DNA from: Edaphochlamys debaryana
Lineage: Eukaryota; Chlorophyta; Chlorophyceae; Chlamydomonadales
Direction of reading: 5' to 3'
DNA: 64,000 bases
Assembly: GCA_016858145.1 (NCBI GenBank)
Contig: JAEHOE010000013.1
Span: 558,001 to 622,000 of the forward strand
Shown here piece by piece: positions 36,234-48,350 of the stretch (positions within the stretch are counted from its first letter, which is position 1; the number at the start of each line of letters is the position of its first letter). The notes beneath the pieces were generated by a model. That model was not told where the DNA came from, did not search any database, and saw only the letters and a list, made by a program, of their open reading frames with translations. A program made the translations under genes and the position numbers.

Positions 36234-39200
36234 ATGCAGCTCTCTGCGCTGCGGGGCAGGCCCGCGCTCGCGTCCAGCGCACGATGCCATAGATCACCAC
36301 TTGTAGCCAGGGCTCCGGGCGGGCGGCGTTCTGCCGTGCTAGTCCGCGCGAGCGCCGACGAGCCCGAGCGTATCAAGCGCACGCTGGAGGGTCTCGACGC
36401 GCTCCTCGGCCTCGATCCCAACGACACACCTAGCAGCGGGTCGTCCAGCAAGGCGTCTTCCACGGCCGTGCAAGAGGCGTCGCGGCCATCCGCCACGACT
36501 GCGACCGACGCGGGTCATGCCCCGACCACCTCCACCGCCTCTACCTCCACCCCCACCACCCCAAGCACCAGCGGGGCCCCGGCCAGCGGGTCCGACGATC
36601 AGTTTCAAAAGATCATCGAGAAGGCTCGGCTGTTGGCGGACGCCCAAAAGGCCGCCAAGCCGGGCAACGTGGAGGCTCAGCAGCAGCAGCTTCGGCAGGA
36701 GTTCGAGACCCTGCTCCAGGCCATGAGCAAGGGGAATGACATGCTAGACAAGGAGGACCTGAAGCGCCTGCGGGAGGCGGCGTTCGGGCCCCAGACGTTC
36801 TGGGTCACGGAGACGATCCCGCTGCAGGAGGTGGACAAGCAGGGAATCCTCATCCGCGGCAACCTCCGGGAGAGCCGCGAGAAGGTGCGTCAGCGAGCTT
36901 CACGAGTTCGGAGGAGGGAGCGGGATCACAAACTGGATGGGATGTCGGGCTGGGCGCCATGGGGACGCGGGTTGGGTGCAGTGGGAGAGTGTGCGGGACA
37001 GCCCTGGGCGAGCGGGACAGAGCTCGTGGGCTCAGGGGTGATGCGTGGGCGTGTGGAGTCCCACGGCTGGGCCTTTTGACGGGCTGGCAGCTGGGTATCA
37101 TGCACGCAGCAGGCCAGCCTTCTTTGTACACGTGCAGAGGTTGTGTTAGTACTCGTTGGCTCGCGCATCCTTGACCGGTGCCGACCTCAGAAGCTGCACA
37201 GGGTGCCACACTGTCGTGGCATGACGCGGGACGCACGATCCACAGCCGCAGAAACATCACCTTACCGCCCTTCCCCACCGCTGCTCCCCACAACCGACTC
37301 CAGGCCACTAGCACCTCTTGCCACATTCCCTCCATCACCCCGCTCTCCGCCCAGCCCTAACCCGTTCCTCCGCCACTCCCTCTGCCCCCTCGCACCCACC
37401 TCGCATCCCCCCCAGGTCTTCGCCAACGTGTGCGCCAAGGTGGACGAGCTGTTCGGTGCGGGCAAGTTCGCGGTCATCATGATCGAGGACGAGCAGCAGG
37501 CGGCGGAGGGCGAGGCGCCCATCGGCAAGGCCGCGCTCTTCGGCCCGCGCGTGGCCTTCCAGATCGTGCCCGCCGCGCAGGCGCAGCCGCCCCAGACCAA
37601 CGGCTGGCGCCAGGGCGCCGCGCTGGTCCTGTTCCTGCTCTTCGTCGCGTCCAGCCTGCAGCTGTCGCTCGTCGCAAACATCACCAAGCTCCCCAAGGAG
37701 ACGCTGGAGTTCTTCGCCAAGGCCGACAACTTCAACTCGGACGTCATCCCGCCCGGCCTGGAGAACTGGGACCCCACCTCCTACTTCATCACCGCCATCC
37801 CCATCTTCATGTCGGTCATGGGCATCAGCTTTTTCCACGAGGTCGGCCACCGCATCGCGGCCGCGGTCCGCGGCGTGAAGCTGGGGCCCACCTACTTCAT
37901 CCCCAACCTCCAGCTCGGCTCCTTCGGCGCCATCACGCCCTTCAACTCCCTGCTCAAGGGCCGGGGCGCGATGTGGGACGTGTCGGCCGCGGGCCCTCTG
38001 GCCGGCGGTCTGACGGCGCTGGCGGTCATGGTGCTGGGGCTGATGCAGTCGAGCCCCGGGCTGCTGCCCAAGGAGCTGCTGGTGCCGGTGCCCACGGCGC
38101 TGTTCCAGTCCAGCCTGCTGCTGGGCACCCTGGTCAAGGCGGTGCTGGGGGACCAGGTGGGCGCGGGGGGGAGGGGCGGGAGGGAGGCGGAAGGGAGGGG
38201 GAAGGGACGGGTGGGGGTGAGGTCAGGTCGAGGCGTGGGGCGGACGGGGCTGGAGGATGAGCCGGGAGTTGCAGCGGACATGCCAGCGCCGTGAGCGCGT
38301 GTGCTGGAGCGCATGCTGCACTAGGACCCACATCAGCGCGCAACCCACATCGTAGAGGCGTGAACCTGAGCGCCGACCTTGCTGCACCCCGCCGCGCCCC
38401 TTGCGCCCCTCCCCTCGCAGCTCTCCTCGGGCGCTGACGAGGTGCTGATCAGCCCGCTGGTGATTGCGGGCTGGTGCGGCCTCGTCACCACGGCCCTCAA
38501 CACGCTCCCCGTGGGCTCCCTGGACGGCGGGCGCATGATGCAGGCGGCGTACGGAAAGCAGGTGCGAGTCGGGGCTGGAGCTGCGCCGGGAACCTGGGTT
38601 CCGGGGCTGGCGCAGCAATGCACCTGCAGGGGGGATTGGAAGCCGGAAATGGGGGATGCCTTTGAGCGGCATGGGGGTTGGTGCTTTGGTTGATGGGCGG
38701 AGAGTCGAAGGGGCCGGGGCAGGCGGGGTGTTACCGTGCGTTGGGCAACACGCGAGGGAGTTTGTAGGGCCAGGTGCGCCTCTCCTGTCCCCTCTGCGCC
38801 TGCACGGTGTTGACCTCCACGTTGAGTCCGAACGCTCGCGAGCTGTCCTAGGACCCCGGGACCCGTCAGCCGTCACCCTACTTCTCCACCAGGCTCCCGC
38901 TCACCCGCCTGCCCCCCGCGCCTCCACCCCCGCCCCCAGGCCCTGGCCCTGTCCTCCTTCTTCACCTACATCGGCCTGGGCCTGGGCCTGCTGGGCTCCA
39001 GCCTGAGCCTGCCCTTCGGCCTGTACGTCATCATCTGCCAGCGCACCGCCGAGCGGTACATCCAGGTGGGCGTGGGCGGTAGGAGTAGGCGAGTAAAAGC
39101 AGACCCAAATCAGCATAATGTGGGGGCTGGCGTGTGTGCGGGAGGGCGCATGGGCGAGCGGTGCAGGAGGGAGCGGTTGGGTTGCGTCCGGGCTTGGTGA

Positions 39201-39546
39201 CGGCCGGTTGGTCGGACCGGCGGGGCAGGCCTGGGCGGCCCTTCTACCCAGCTATCCGACCGCACCTGCTCCAACCCCGGACGGCCCTTGACTTCTCTGC
39301 CCTCGCCGCCCGCCCTGCGCCTGCTCCCTCACCACCCCCTACCTCTAACCTACCCCTTGCACCTGCTCCCTCACCCCTACCCCCCACCCCCACCACCGCC
39401 CGCAGGACAACGTGACCCCCGTGTCCGACCCCAAGCGCAACGCCACCGCAGTGGCCGTGCTGGCCGCCATCCTCATCCTGGTGCCCATGGCGCCCGAGGT
39501 GGCGCAGTCCATCGGCGTGGGCAGGGGCATGGACAACTTCTTCTGA
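36234..39546 (+). CDS. EGY-type plastid intramembrane metalloprotease (site-2 protease)
   Basis: Five in-phase exons: 36234-36884, 37416-38156, 38421-38561, 38940-39065, 39406-39546; 599 residues. The frame is open further upstream, but ATG 36234 begins a convincing chloroplast transit peptide (MQLSALRGRPALASSARC ... VLVRASADE). A Ser/Thr-rich linker is followed by the EGY domain: FGPQTFWVTETIPL, GILIRGNLR, several membrane helices, the zinc site H358-E-V-G-H362, GPTYFIPNLQLGSFGAITPF, AAGPLAGG, and NTLPVGSLDGG (N491 to D499, third zinc ligand Asp). Both parts of the site-2-protease catalytic site are intact, so this is an EGY1/EGY2-like active enzyme, not the inactive EGY3 type. Known role in plants: thylakoid membrane protease needed for chloroplast development and photosystem maintenance. 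The C-terminal part (AGWCGLVTTALNTLPVGSL, LPFGLYVIICQRT) looks closest to EGY2 from memory. Confidence 0.92.
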
Positions 39547-42500
39547 GCGACCGGGCCCACGCAGGCCCGGGCCCGAGCCCGGGCCGGGTCCAGAGGGGCC
39601 CGTGGGGTGATGGGCGTAACGGAAGGATGGGCAGGCGCTGGCCGCGGGCGGTAATAAATGTGGAGCGGGGCAGGGGGTGCCAGCATTGAGTCGGCGGATG
39701 GGGACAGGGCCGGGCCGGGTGCGCCTCAGAGGGCGCTGAGGCATGCGGGACTGCTGGTGGCTGCGGCGGCGATGGAGGCCAGGCTTGGGCGGGCTGCGGG
39801 CAACTTGGGGGGTTGCGTGGGTTCCTTCTGACGAGTGCGCCGCAGACGCTTTGTTTCCTGCTTGGCGAGCCGCCGAGCCTGTACTGCACTGAAGAGCGAC
39901 GGACCGTGAGTTGAGGGCGTGTTGGGACGAGCGAGGTACGGTATGCCGCTTGGGAAGGGCTGGACGGGTCGTGGGCAGGCGCTTTGTTCGAGTGCATATG
40001 CGTGGGGCGTGGGCGTGGAGCCTTCTCGCCTTGGTTTTGTTGTGGTGTGGTCAGCGTTTCGTGTGCAGCGCCTGTTTGCGAAGGCGGAATGCGGTGCACA
40101 TGCTGTGGTGGTTACAGTCTTCTGTTTGTGTGAGAGCTAGGTGGTGAGCGGACCTGGACAGAATGGCTGACCGAGTGGCCATCCCGAGGCGTCTTCGTGC
40201 TCCCTGCGAGCAAGTGCAGGTATCCGGGTGAGCGGGCTTCGAGTGTGTGCGGGCAGTGTGGCTTTGCTGAGTACCGGTACTTGCTCTGTTGAGTGGAGTG
40301 GGTTTAAGCGAGTCATGCTGGGTTAGCACAGGCGATTCAACGAGCATGTATAAAGTCTCCGGATGCAGGGGCGGGCAGGGGGCCCCAGCTCGTGCAAGTG
40401 ATAAGTGGCAGGTTGCATGCGCTTCAACGCCTGTCGGGTAGGAAGGCACTGCTCCGCATCGTCATGTAAGCCCCGTGTTGGTTACGCGAGGCTCTACGGT
40501 CGCTCTTACGACGCCCCGCGCCTGAAGCGAAGCGGTAGGGTCGGAGTTCATAGCCTAAATGCAGCGTACAAGCATCAAGGCTAACTTGCACTACACGGAG
40601 CGGTGCGGGCGGCGGCACGGGCTAACAGCTTAGGCCTGAGGGCCGGGGGGGAAAGGGGGACGGGCGTAACAGAGGCAGTAACTTTGGCACACCACAGGTC
40701 CACAGCGCACCGGAGAGCGGCGACGGGCCGGACCCTCAGGGCCAGCGGTCCTGTCCATTCTAGGTGCCTTCAAGGAGCTGGAGACAGACCGAACAGGGCG
40801 GGCTGGGCGGCAACGTTGAAGTGCCAGGTGCCCAGATGTGGACCGCTGAGGGTAGCCGGCATGACAGGAGCAGGAGGATCCAGCCAGGACGTGGCAGGCC
40901 GGTAGAAAGGCAGGGGAAAGGCCGGGAAATGGGGAGGGAGGCGTGCCGACCCACGACCCTAGTGCCCTTTGGGGCACGGGCTGAGGCGTTGGGTCATGCC
41001 CCACGTAGCATCACGGTAGTTCTATCCGACATTCCTATTGCTACTAAACCTGGCTCCCAGCGCGTCAGAAGCTCAGACAGCGGCCTGCAGGCAATTGGCA
41101 CGAAACGGCACATGCCAGGGTGCGCCGCGTCAGCCCGGAAGCCAAAGGCATGCTTCATGTGAGCAAAGGAGAGCTATGTGATTTGCCTCTGGCCCCCGCA
41201 TGTGCAAGCCCGGAAGAGATGCGCACCGAAAGGGCCTGCGCCTCGCATGCATGCCGGTCAGGGTTGCATGTGCTTGGCTTGCCCCCGCTGCTGAAGCGCA
41301 GAGTTGAGCTACTTACCGACACCATCCGTCGAGTAGCTGCCCTTGGCTCGTGAGTGCTCCTCGCCTTGGCTCGGTATAGAGAGAGCGTGCAATTTCAGGA
41401 GGTCCTCACCGCTGCGACTGTGAGCAGCTTGGACGCATCTCTGGACGTAAATTCAACCAGTAAGTGCCTGGGATGGGCGCATGTAGTGCTGGGCCTCTCC
41501 TGGGAAGCGCATTTGCACCCCAGCATGCGTCCCGTCCTCTGCCGAGCGACGACGTCAGTGCCAATTGTATGGACCATACGCAGAGGGGAGGACTAGCGTC
41601 TTAGGTCAGGGTGGAGCTCTCGCAAAGTTGTTGTTGGCGAGCACCAGTCCAGAGCCTGCTGTTGTGGCTTGTGGCCAGGGTGCGCGCTTCTGCCGCATGG
41701 CCCTGCCGTCAGCCTAGATTGGGTGTAGCCTGCACATGTATGGCCCGGCTGGAGCAAAGAAGGTCAATGGCCAGACAATGGCCACGAGCGCGGGAGCCAG
41801 CCCGTCGCGCCAGTGTCTCGCAAAATGCTGCAGCGCCCGCACAACATACATATAATAAACTGAAAGGATGACATGGCACGGAAGCGAATCACGGGCTCGT
41901 GAGCTTTGGTGTATACGTGTGCCGAACCAACGCCTGCTTCGCCCCCGTGCTGTGCCCCCTCGTAGAGGCCTTCCAGCGGCGCCAGGGCAGGGCCAGGCCG
42001 CTCCCACAAGCGCTCGTGCGGCGCTCTTCCTGGCCAGCTAGCGTGGGCCGTGGCTTTGACAGCTCGTCTGCGGTGTACAGACGACAACCTGCCTGGCGGC
42101 ACGCGTTAGAGACGTTGAAGCCGCGCTTGGGCTGGCGTGGGTTCCGAGGATTGTAGCCCCCGTAGCATCTCGAGCACCAGGAGGCTAAGGGCTGGGCAAG
42201 TGCGCCCTGAACAGCCATCGCCTGCGGCCCCCTTGACCGGCTCGTGCGGCCGCACAGCGCCCCGCTTCCGCCGTCGTCGCGTCTGCCGCGAGGCCGGCCG
42301 CGGCAGGCGGCATCCGAGGGCGAAGCGACGGCTAGGAGCCGCCCCGCTTCCGGGGCAATTTCGTTGGCGCTCGGCCCAGGCCCTGCAAACGGGCCTGGGC
42401 CGCTGGCCGTGGCGGTGCCCTAGAGCGCCGCTCCGGGCCCCAGCGGCCCTTCACCTCTTGAGCTTAGCAGCGCATCGCCAACTGCCATCAACCTGCCACT

Positions 42501-42578
42501 GGCGTGGGCCTGGAGCCTCAACCTTGCAAGGCAGCCGAGTGTTTGAGTTAGCGGTGACTTCATTAGCAGTTGGAGCAA
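39547..42578. other. Intergenic region, no gene recognised
   Basis: Three kilobases between two plus-strand genes. A possible AATAAA poly(A) signal lies at 39653-39658. TATA-like strings occur at 40347 (TATAAA) and 41850-41860. No exon chain, RNA gene or named repeat was found on either strand; short genes with little homology cannot be excluded. Confidence 0.45.
39653..39658 (+). terminator. Possible poly(A) signal of the EGY-type gene
   Basis: AATAAA 107 bp after the stop, a rare AT-rich hexamer in GC-rich sequence. Green algae often use TGTAA instead, so this is tentative. Confidence 0.3.
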
Positions 42579-45500
42579 ATGGAGTGCTGCTGCTTGCCGG
42601 ATGGCAGCTGGCGGCAGGTGCTGGAGCAGGAGTGCCGCCTGGTCGCTGACGCGCATGGCGGCGACCTGCCGCACGTGCTGGTCGCCGTACGGCACGACGG
42701 GTACGACGATATGGGTGGTGGCAGTACGACAGCCTCCGGCGGACGGGGCTCGCCGCGAGTGCTGCAGCAGCGGCTGACCGAGCGGGAGCTGACGTGGCGG
42801 CTGAGGCCCTGCAGCAGGTGGGCCCAGGGTGGGCCCGAAGCCCGGCTGGTGCGCGACTGCTGGGCCTGGCGTGGGGTACCGGTACCACGTTCCTGCATCA
42901 TGCGGTCCAAGGGAGCGCACGGGCCTTCAACTGTCACGTGCTCGCCACGTGCACCTGGCCCTTCCCTTGCACGTGCTCGGAGTGCTGGAGGAGCTCTTCC
43001 GGCTGCCTTTCTACAGGACACAGTGCCCCTGCCTTTTTCGCCTCACGCCCCGTTTCCACTCTTGCGGTGTGGTTGCCCCCGCGCCGCCCACAGCCCGCTG
43101 CCCTCCCGGCACCACGCTCTGGCCGAGCTGCCTGTGGGCTCCGAGGTGGTGGCGGCCTTCGAGGGGCGCTTCTACGACGCAGTCGTCGTGGCGGCGGTGA
43201 GTGCCGTACGGCGGCCGTACGGCAACCGGGGCACGTGGGCGCATGGGCTTGAGGAGCAGCCGCTGTGCTTGGGAGCGCGAGCGTGCTCGGACGGCCCAGG
43301 CTGACCGATCGAGAAGCGGCACACGCGAGGGACTGCAGTTCGATCGGCATCGCTGCCTTGGCTTGCTCGAGGGCACACGGCCAGAGCGTTTGCTTCCGCC
43401 CGCGCCCGCCTGCTCCCTCGCCCCGCAGCCCTCCTCGTCCGGCCGCGGGTCGTCCCGCAGCTCCCTTGTGGTGGAGTGGCGCCCGCCCGCCGTCGGCTCG
43501 GCACTGGACGCCAGCCTGTGCCCCGCCGAGGGCTCCACGTCCCCCCTGGCGGACCCCTCGCTCGTGCGGCTGCCGCGGCGAGCAGGCCCCACCGCCTTGC
43601 CTCAGGTGAGCGAGGCTCGGAGCGTCGGCGGGCAGGTGGGGTTTTCCTAGGGCGGCTTTCCCAGGAGGAGGAAATGCTTACCCGGAGGACCTGCTCCAGC
43701 AATCCAATGGTGCTCTAAGGAGGCACCGGTGTTCAGGACCGAAGGATGCAGAGTAGGGCAGCGGCAGAAACTCTCAGCTCACCGTTGTTTTACCCTCATC
43801 CCTATAATAATGTTTCCGAAATTTTGTGGGTTTGCCCGCTGAAATTTCAGGTTGCATTATGGCGAGCGGCGCTGCGAGCAGCCGCGCACCAGGGCCCGGG
43901 CCTTCCCGCCGGCGGCCCAGGCACGCCGCCGCACGCCTCCCTGGCCGGTGCCCAAGCCCCGGCAAGCGGCCGCGGATCGCCCCACCGCTCCGCCCACCAC
44001 CCCGCGCTCCTCGATCTCTCGGTGGGTCAGCCCGCCGCTGCCGCTGCTGCCGCCGCCGCCGCCGCCGCGGCCGCGGCGGCTGCCACCCAGCCCGCCATAA
44101 GCTCTGCTGGCCCCGACCGCTCGCCGCCACACCCGCAGTCGATGCCGCCGGGCCATGTGGGCACACGGACCGGCGGCACCTTGGACCCTGGATCGACCGT
44201 GTCGGCACACAGGGCCACACCGGCCCTTTCCGAGCCTCTCGGCGCGCGCGGCGGCGTGCCGCCGTCGCCTCTGGGCCCGCACGGCGGGCTCGGGCCCGAG
44301 GGAGATGAAGGGGCAGAGGACTCGGACGCAGCTGACTCAGCCATGTGGGAGGGCAGCCGAGGGGCCACGCCAGGCGCCGCCGCCGGGCCCGTCGGCCTGC
44401 CGCCGCTGCCCCGGCCGCCGGCGGCCGGGCGGAAGCGGCGCACGCCGCACGCGTCGAGCCGCTTCCAGCCGCGCCCTACGGCGTCGAGTGGCGGCGAGTC
44501 TGGGCTGGGGCAGATGGGCGGCGGCGGCGGCGCCACCGCCAGCCATGGGCACACGGGCGGCGGCGGCGCGGCGCATGGCCCGGGCGGGGACGAGGGCGTG
44601 GTGGACTCGTCCACGCACTTCGTTGACCCCAAGGAGATGGGGCTGCCGGAAGGTGGGTGCTGGATGGTGAGGGCCCGCGGAGCCCTTGCTGGCTTGGGCA
44701 CGAGTTCAGCCGGCGCGGCTTTGGTGGACTGGCTACCGGCAAGGCTTGCAGGGGCGATTATCTGTGGGTTGCATGCGTAAAGCGACGGCTCAGCCGCATG
44801 CCCCTGTGTACGTAGGCTGGCGGTGCTGGTGGAAGATACGAGCGGGCGGCAAGGAGGCGGGGCGCCGCAAGGACTTCCGATACCAGGTGCGTGCTGTTCA
44901 GGGCCCGTTGCGGAGCTGGCGTGGGGCCCACACCCCTGGTTTAGGGTGGAGCGCAAGTTCTGTGTGCCTCGCTGCCGCACCGCCGGTGCACGTCCGATGC
45001 ACATCCTTGAAGCTGTACTCAACCCCTCGGGCCATTCTTCCCCCCCACCTGGACCCCCGCAGTCGCCCGACGGCCGCCGCTTCATCAGCCTCCTGAGCGC
45101 CCGCGAGCACGCCGCCCTCCTAGCAGGCGTCCTGCCCTCGGACGCAAACGCCTTCCACGCCGCCGCCGGCGCCGCCACCGCCCACGTCCGCGGCGTCAAG
45201 CGCACCAACAGCAGCCACTCGCTGCACTCTGGCGGCGCCGCTGGCGGCGGCGGCGGGCGCGGCAGCAGCCGCGCCGGCCGCGGAGCGGCCGGCGGCCGCC
45301 GGGGCGGCGGCGGCGCTGCCGCGGCCCGCCGTCGCCGCGGCGGCCGAGCCCACGCTGACGACGACTGGGTTACAGACGAGGACGAGGCGGGCGATGAAGA
45401 TGAGGTCCTGCACGACATGATGGCGCAGCATCACGAGGAGGATCTGTCCGGCGGATCTGGCGGCGGCAGCCACCCTAACGCCCACGGCCGCCAGCAGCCC

Positions 45501-48350
45501 ACCCGCACCACCAGCGCGCCGCGCGGCCGCCACGCCGCCGTCGCTGCCGCCGCCGCCGCCGGCGCAATGCGTGACCCATCGCCGCTGAGCCGTCCGACGC
45601 CTGTCGTCGGCGGCGGCGCAGGTCGGGCCCGGCACGGCAGCGTGGAGCCGCAGCGGCGGGGGTCGTACGGGCCGTACCACAGCCCCGAGGTCGAGGTGGC
45701 GGCGCCGCCAGCGCACGTGACGCGGTCACAGCGGAGCGGCATGGACGAGGGCGGCGGCGGCGGATCGCAGCTGGCGGCGGCGCCGACGGAGGAGGATGAG
45801 GGGCAGCTCAGCGGCCTGGATGCGCTGGCGGCGGCGGCGGCGGAGCTCGGGAGAGACGAGCGGAAGGAGGCGAGGAGGGAGCGGCGCGCTGCGCGCGCTG
45901 CCGCTGCGGCGGCGGCGCTGGCGGCCGCCGGCGGCATCTCGCCGCCGCCGCCGCTGCCGCACGTGCCCTTAGTCAGCCCCTGCACCATCGTGCTAATGCG
46001 ACCGCCGGGGGCCGCTGCCGACACCTCAGCCGCCTCTGCCTTGCCGCCGGGAGCACGCATCCCGCCGGCGGCGATAATCGTGCCGCTTCAGCCGGCGGCG
46101 GCCGTCGCCGCCGCCATGGCCGTCGCCGCCGCCGCCGTTACCGAGGCGCAGAGCCTCGACGTGTCTCCCTCCAGCTCCTCATCCGAGGGGGACGCTGAGG
46201 GCGGGCTGCCTTCTCGCCTCCGTGCCAACCCACATGGGTTGCTGTGGGGCCAGGGCCAAGTCATCCCCGGCATCGGCTTCCCGCCTCTCATGCCCAGCGG
46301 CGTTGCGATTGGCGGTGGCCAACGGTCGCGGCGGCCACGTGTCGAGCCGGCGGCGGCGGCGGTGGCGGCCATCCACCACCCACCCGAGCTGCTCGCGCGT
46401 CGGCATGTGGACCGCACGCCGCCGCCGCCGCCTCTGTCTCGGTTGCCGCTGTCGGCGGCTGCCGGCGCGCCGGCGGCTGCGCTGCCGGCGGTTTCGGCCG
46501 CGACGACGGCGGCAGTGGCAGCCGCCGCCGCCGCGGCTGATCTGGCGGCGCTGTCGGCTGCCGGCTCGGCGCTGCCCGGCCTGCGGTTGCAACTCAACGT
46601 CAGCCTCACACTTTCCGAGCTCGTCCACCTGGCCATCGCCGCCAATCCGTTGGTACGGCGGGACGAGCGTTTCGTCTCCTCCGCGGCGTCCCTCGAGCTC
46701 TCGGCGGCGACGCGTCGTGAGCTCGTTGCCGCCGTCGCGCCACACCGCGCCGCCGCTGCCGCGGCGGCAGCGGTCGCTGGCGGCGCTGCCGCCGCCGCCG
46801 ACAGCGCGAGGGTGCGGAGCGCCCTCGACTGCGTGGTCGATCTCATCGGCTTGGGCCTGCTCGACGGCGCCGTCGGGACGCCGGCTGGCGGCGGCGGCGG
46901 CATGGGCGGGGCGCGGGTCGGCTCCGGCAGCAGCGACGGGAGCGCGGGCGCCGTCAAGCCCGACCCGGGCCACCACCACCACCCACCGGGTCTTCCTGGG
47001 GCCTTCAAGGCTGATCCAGGGATACAGGGCGCGCATGCAGGCGAGGCCGGCGCTGGGCGAGGGCTGTTCGCAGCCCGAGCGTCACCACCACCGGCCCGGC
47101 TGCCGCCGCCAGCGGCCGCCCTCGCGGCCGCGGCCGCCTGGCCAGCCACGGCGCCGCCGCCAGCGCTGCCGCTGCCGCTGCTGCCCGTCGCGGCCGCCGC
47201 GGCGCCTCCTGTGGTGGTGCTAGGGCCGCACGCTCACGCCCTTGCGCCTGTGTCGGTAGTGCCCCTCATCGCTGCCAGCCAGGCGCCAGGGCTAAGCGGT
47301 GGCGGCGCGGGTGGTGGCAGCACGGCCGCAGCCGGTGCGAGTGGAGGCGGCGGCGGCGGCGGCTTCAGTGTCGGCGGCGACCCGATCTTCAGGCAGCGGC
47401 GACAGTCAGCCGCCGCCGCCGCGGCAGCTGCCGCCGGTGGAGGCGTCTCGCCAGCCGATGCGGCGGCGGAGGCAGGCGTCGAGGGCGCCCTCTCGCACGC
47501 CTTCCGGACCGAAGGCGTCGTAACGCCTGCGTCAATGACGGCGGCGGCGGCGGCGGCAGGGCCGGCGGCGGATCCGTCCGTACTGGGCGGGCGGCAGCGC
47601 TCGATCTCCATGTCGGGCCTGGCGACCCTGCCCCTCCTCAACGAGCGCTCCCTGTCGCTCACGAGCCTCTCCCAGCTGCCGCTCCCCCACGAGCTCCAGT
47701 CGCCCACCGCCGCCGGCGCAGCCCACGCCACGCCCTCGCACACACCGCTCCCAGGCACCTCCTCGCTGACGTTGCGTCCGCCCATGTCGTCACCGGAGGC
47801 GGAGACGCCCCGGCCCTCAGCGCCGCACGCGCATGCCACGGTGGGGGGTCAGCAGGCTTTCGGGGGGCAGGGTGCGCTGGCGGAGCGCACCAGGGGCCTG
47901 GAGGCGGCGGGAGAGGACGCCGACGCGGCGGCAAAGCGGCGGCGGCTGCAGGCGCCGACTGGCGAGGGCGAAGTGCCTGAGGCGCAGCGGCGGAGGGAGG
48001 ACTCGGCGGGGGGGCCGGCAGCAGCAGCGGCGGCAGGGATCTTCGCTGCCCGGCAGAGCCACTGTCAGCAGACGGGGCCGCCGCCGCAAGCCACGCCTGG
48101 ACCTTCGGCTGTGCCAGCAGCAGGAGCACCGCGCCTCCGGCCGCCCCTGCTGCCGCCCCTCAATACACTGCACGCACCGCCCGATGCGCGCTCGCCAAGT
48201 GGCCAATCCCCGCCCTTCTCGTACGGCGATGTGGCCGTACAGCAGCACGCGGGTGCATCGTACGGGATAGCCAAGGCGCCCCTCACGACGGCTGCGGTGA
48301 CGGGCGGCGGCCCGCCTGCGGGGCCGGGCGTGCAGGGGCAGCAGCTGTGA
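42579..48350 (+). CDS. Very large Ala-rich protein with Tudor-like segment and methyl-CpG-binding (MBD) domain
   Basis: Six exons (42579-42817, 43094-43196, 43429-43605, 43851-44652, 44816-44886, 45063-48350) give 1559 residues in one continuous phase. Residues ~82-175: ALAELPVGSEVVAAFEGRFY DAVV followed by a strand-rich stretch (SLVVEWRPP), a Tudor/Agenet-like barrel by appearance. Residues ~436-485 form an MBD assembled over three exons: GLPEGWRCWWKIRAGGKEAG, then RRKDFRYQ, then SPDGRRFISLLSAREHAALL. This matches the MBD scheme (lPpGW ... R..G...gk.D.yY.sP.Gkkf.s..el..yl). Known MBDs read methylated CpG or have drifted to protein binding. The remaining ~1080 residues are poly-Ala, poly-Gly and Pro-rich with basic (RRRRGGR) and acidic (DEDEAGDEDEV) patches and one conserved-looking leucine segment (LRLQLNVSLTLSELVHLAIA). 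Probable role: nuclear chromatin reader. The N-terminal exon is the least certain part, though its phase fits exactly. Confidence 0.78.

Noticed and set aside
44027..45418. Long open frame on the minus strand opposite the MBD gene
   Set aside because: It mirrors the GC-rich Ala/Gly codons of the real plus-strand gene; no motif, no splice logic, and its composition is just Ala/Pro/Ser.
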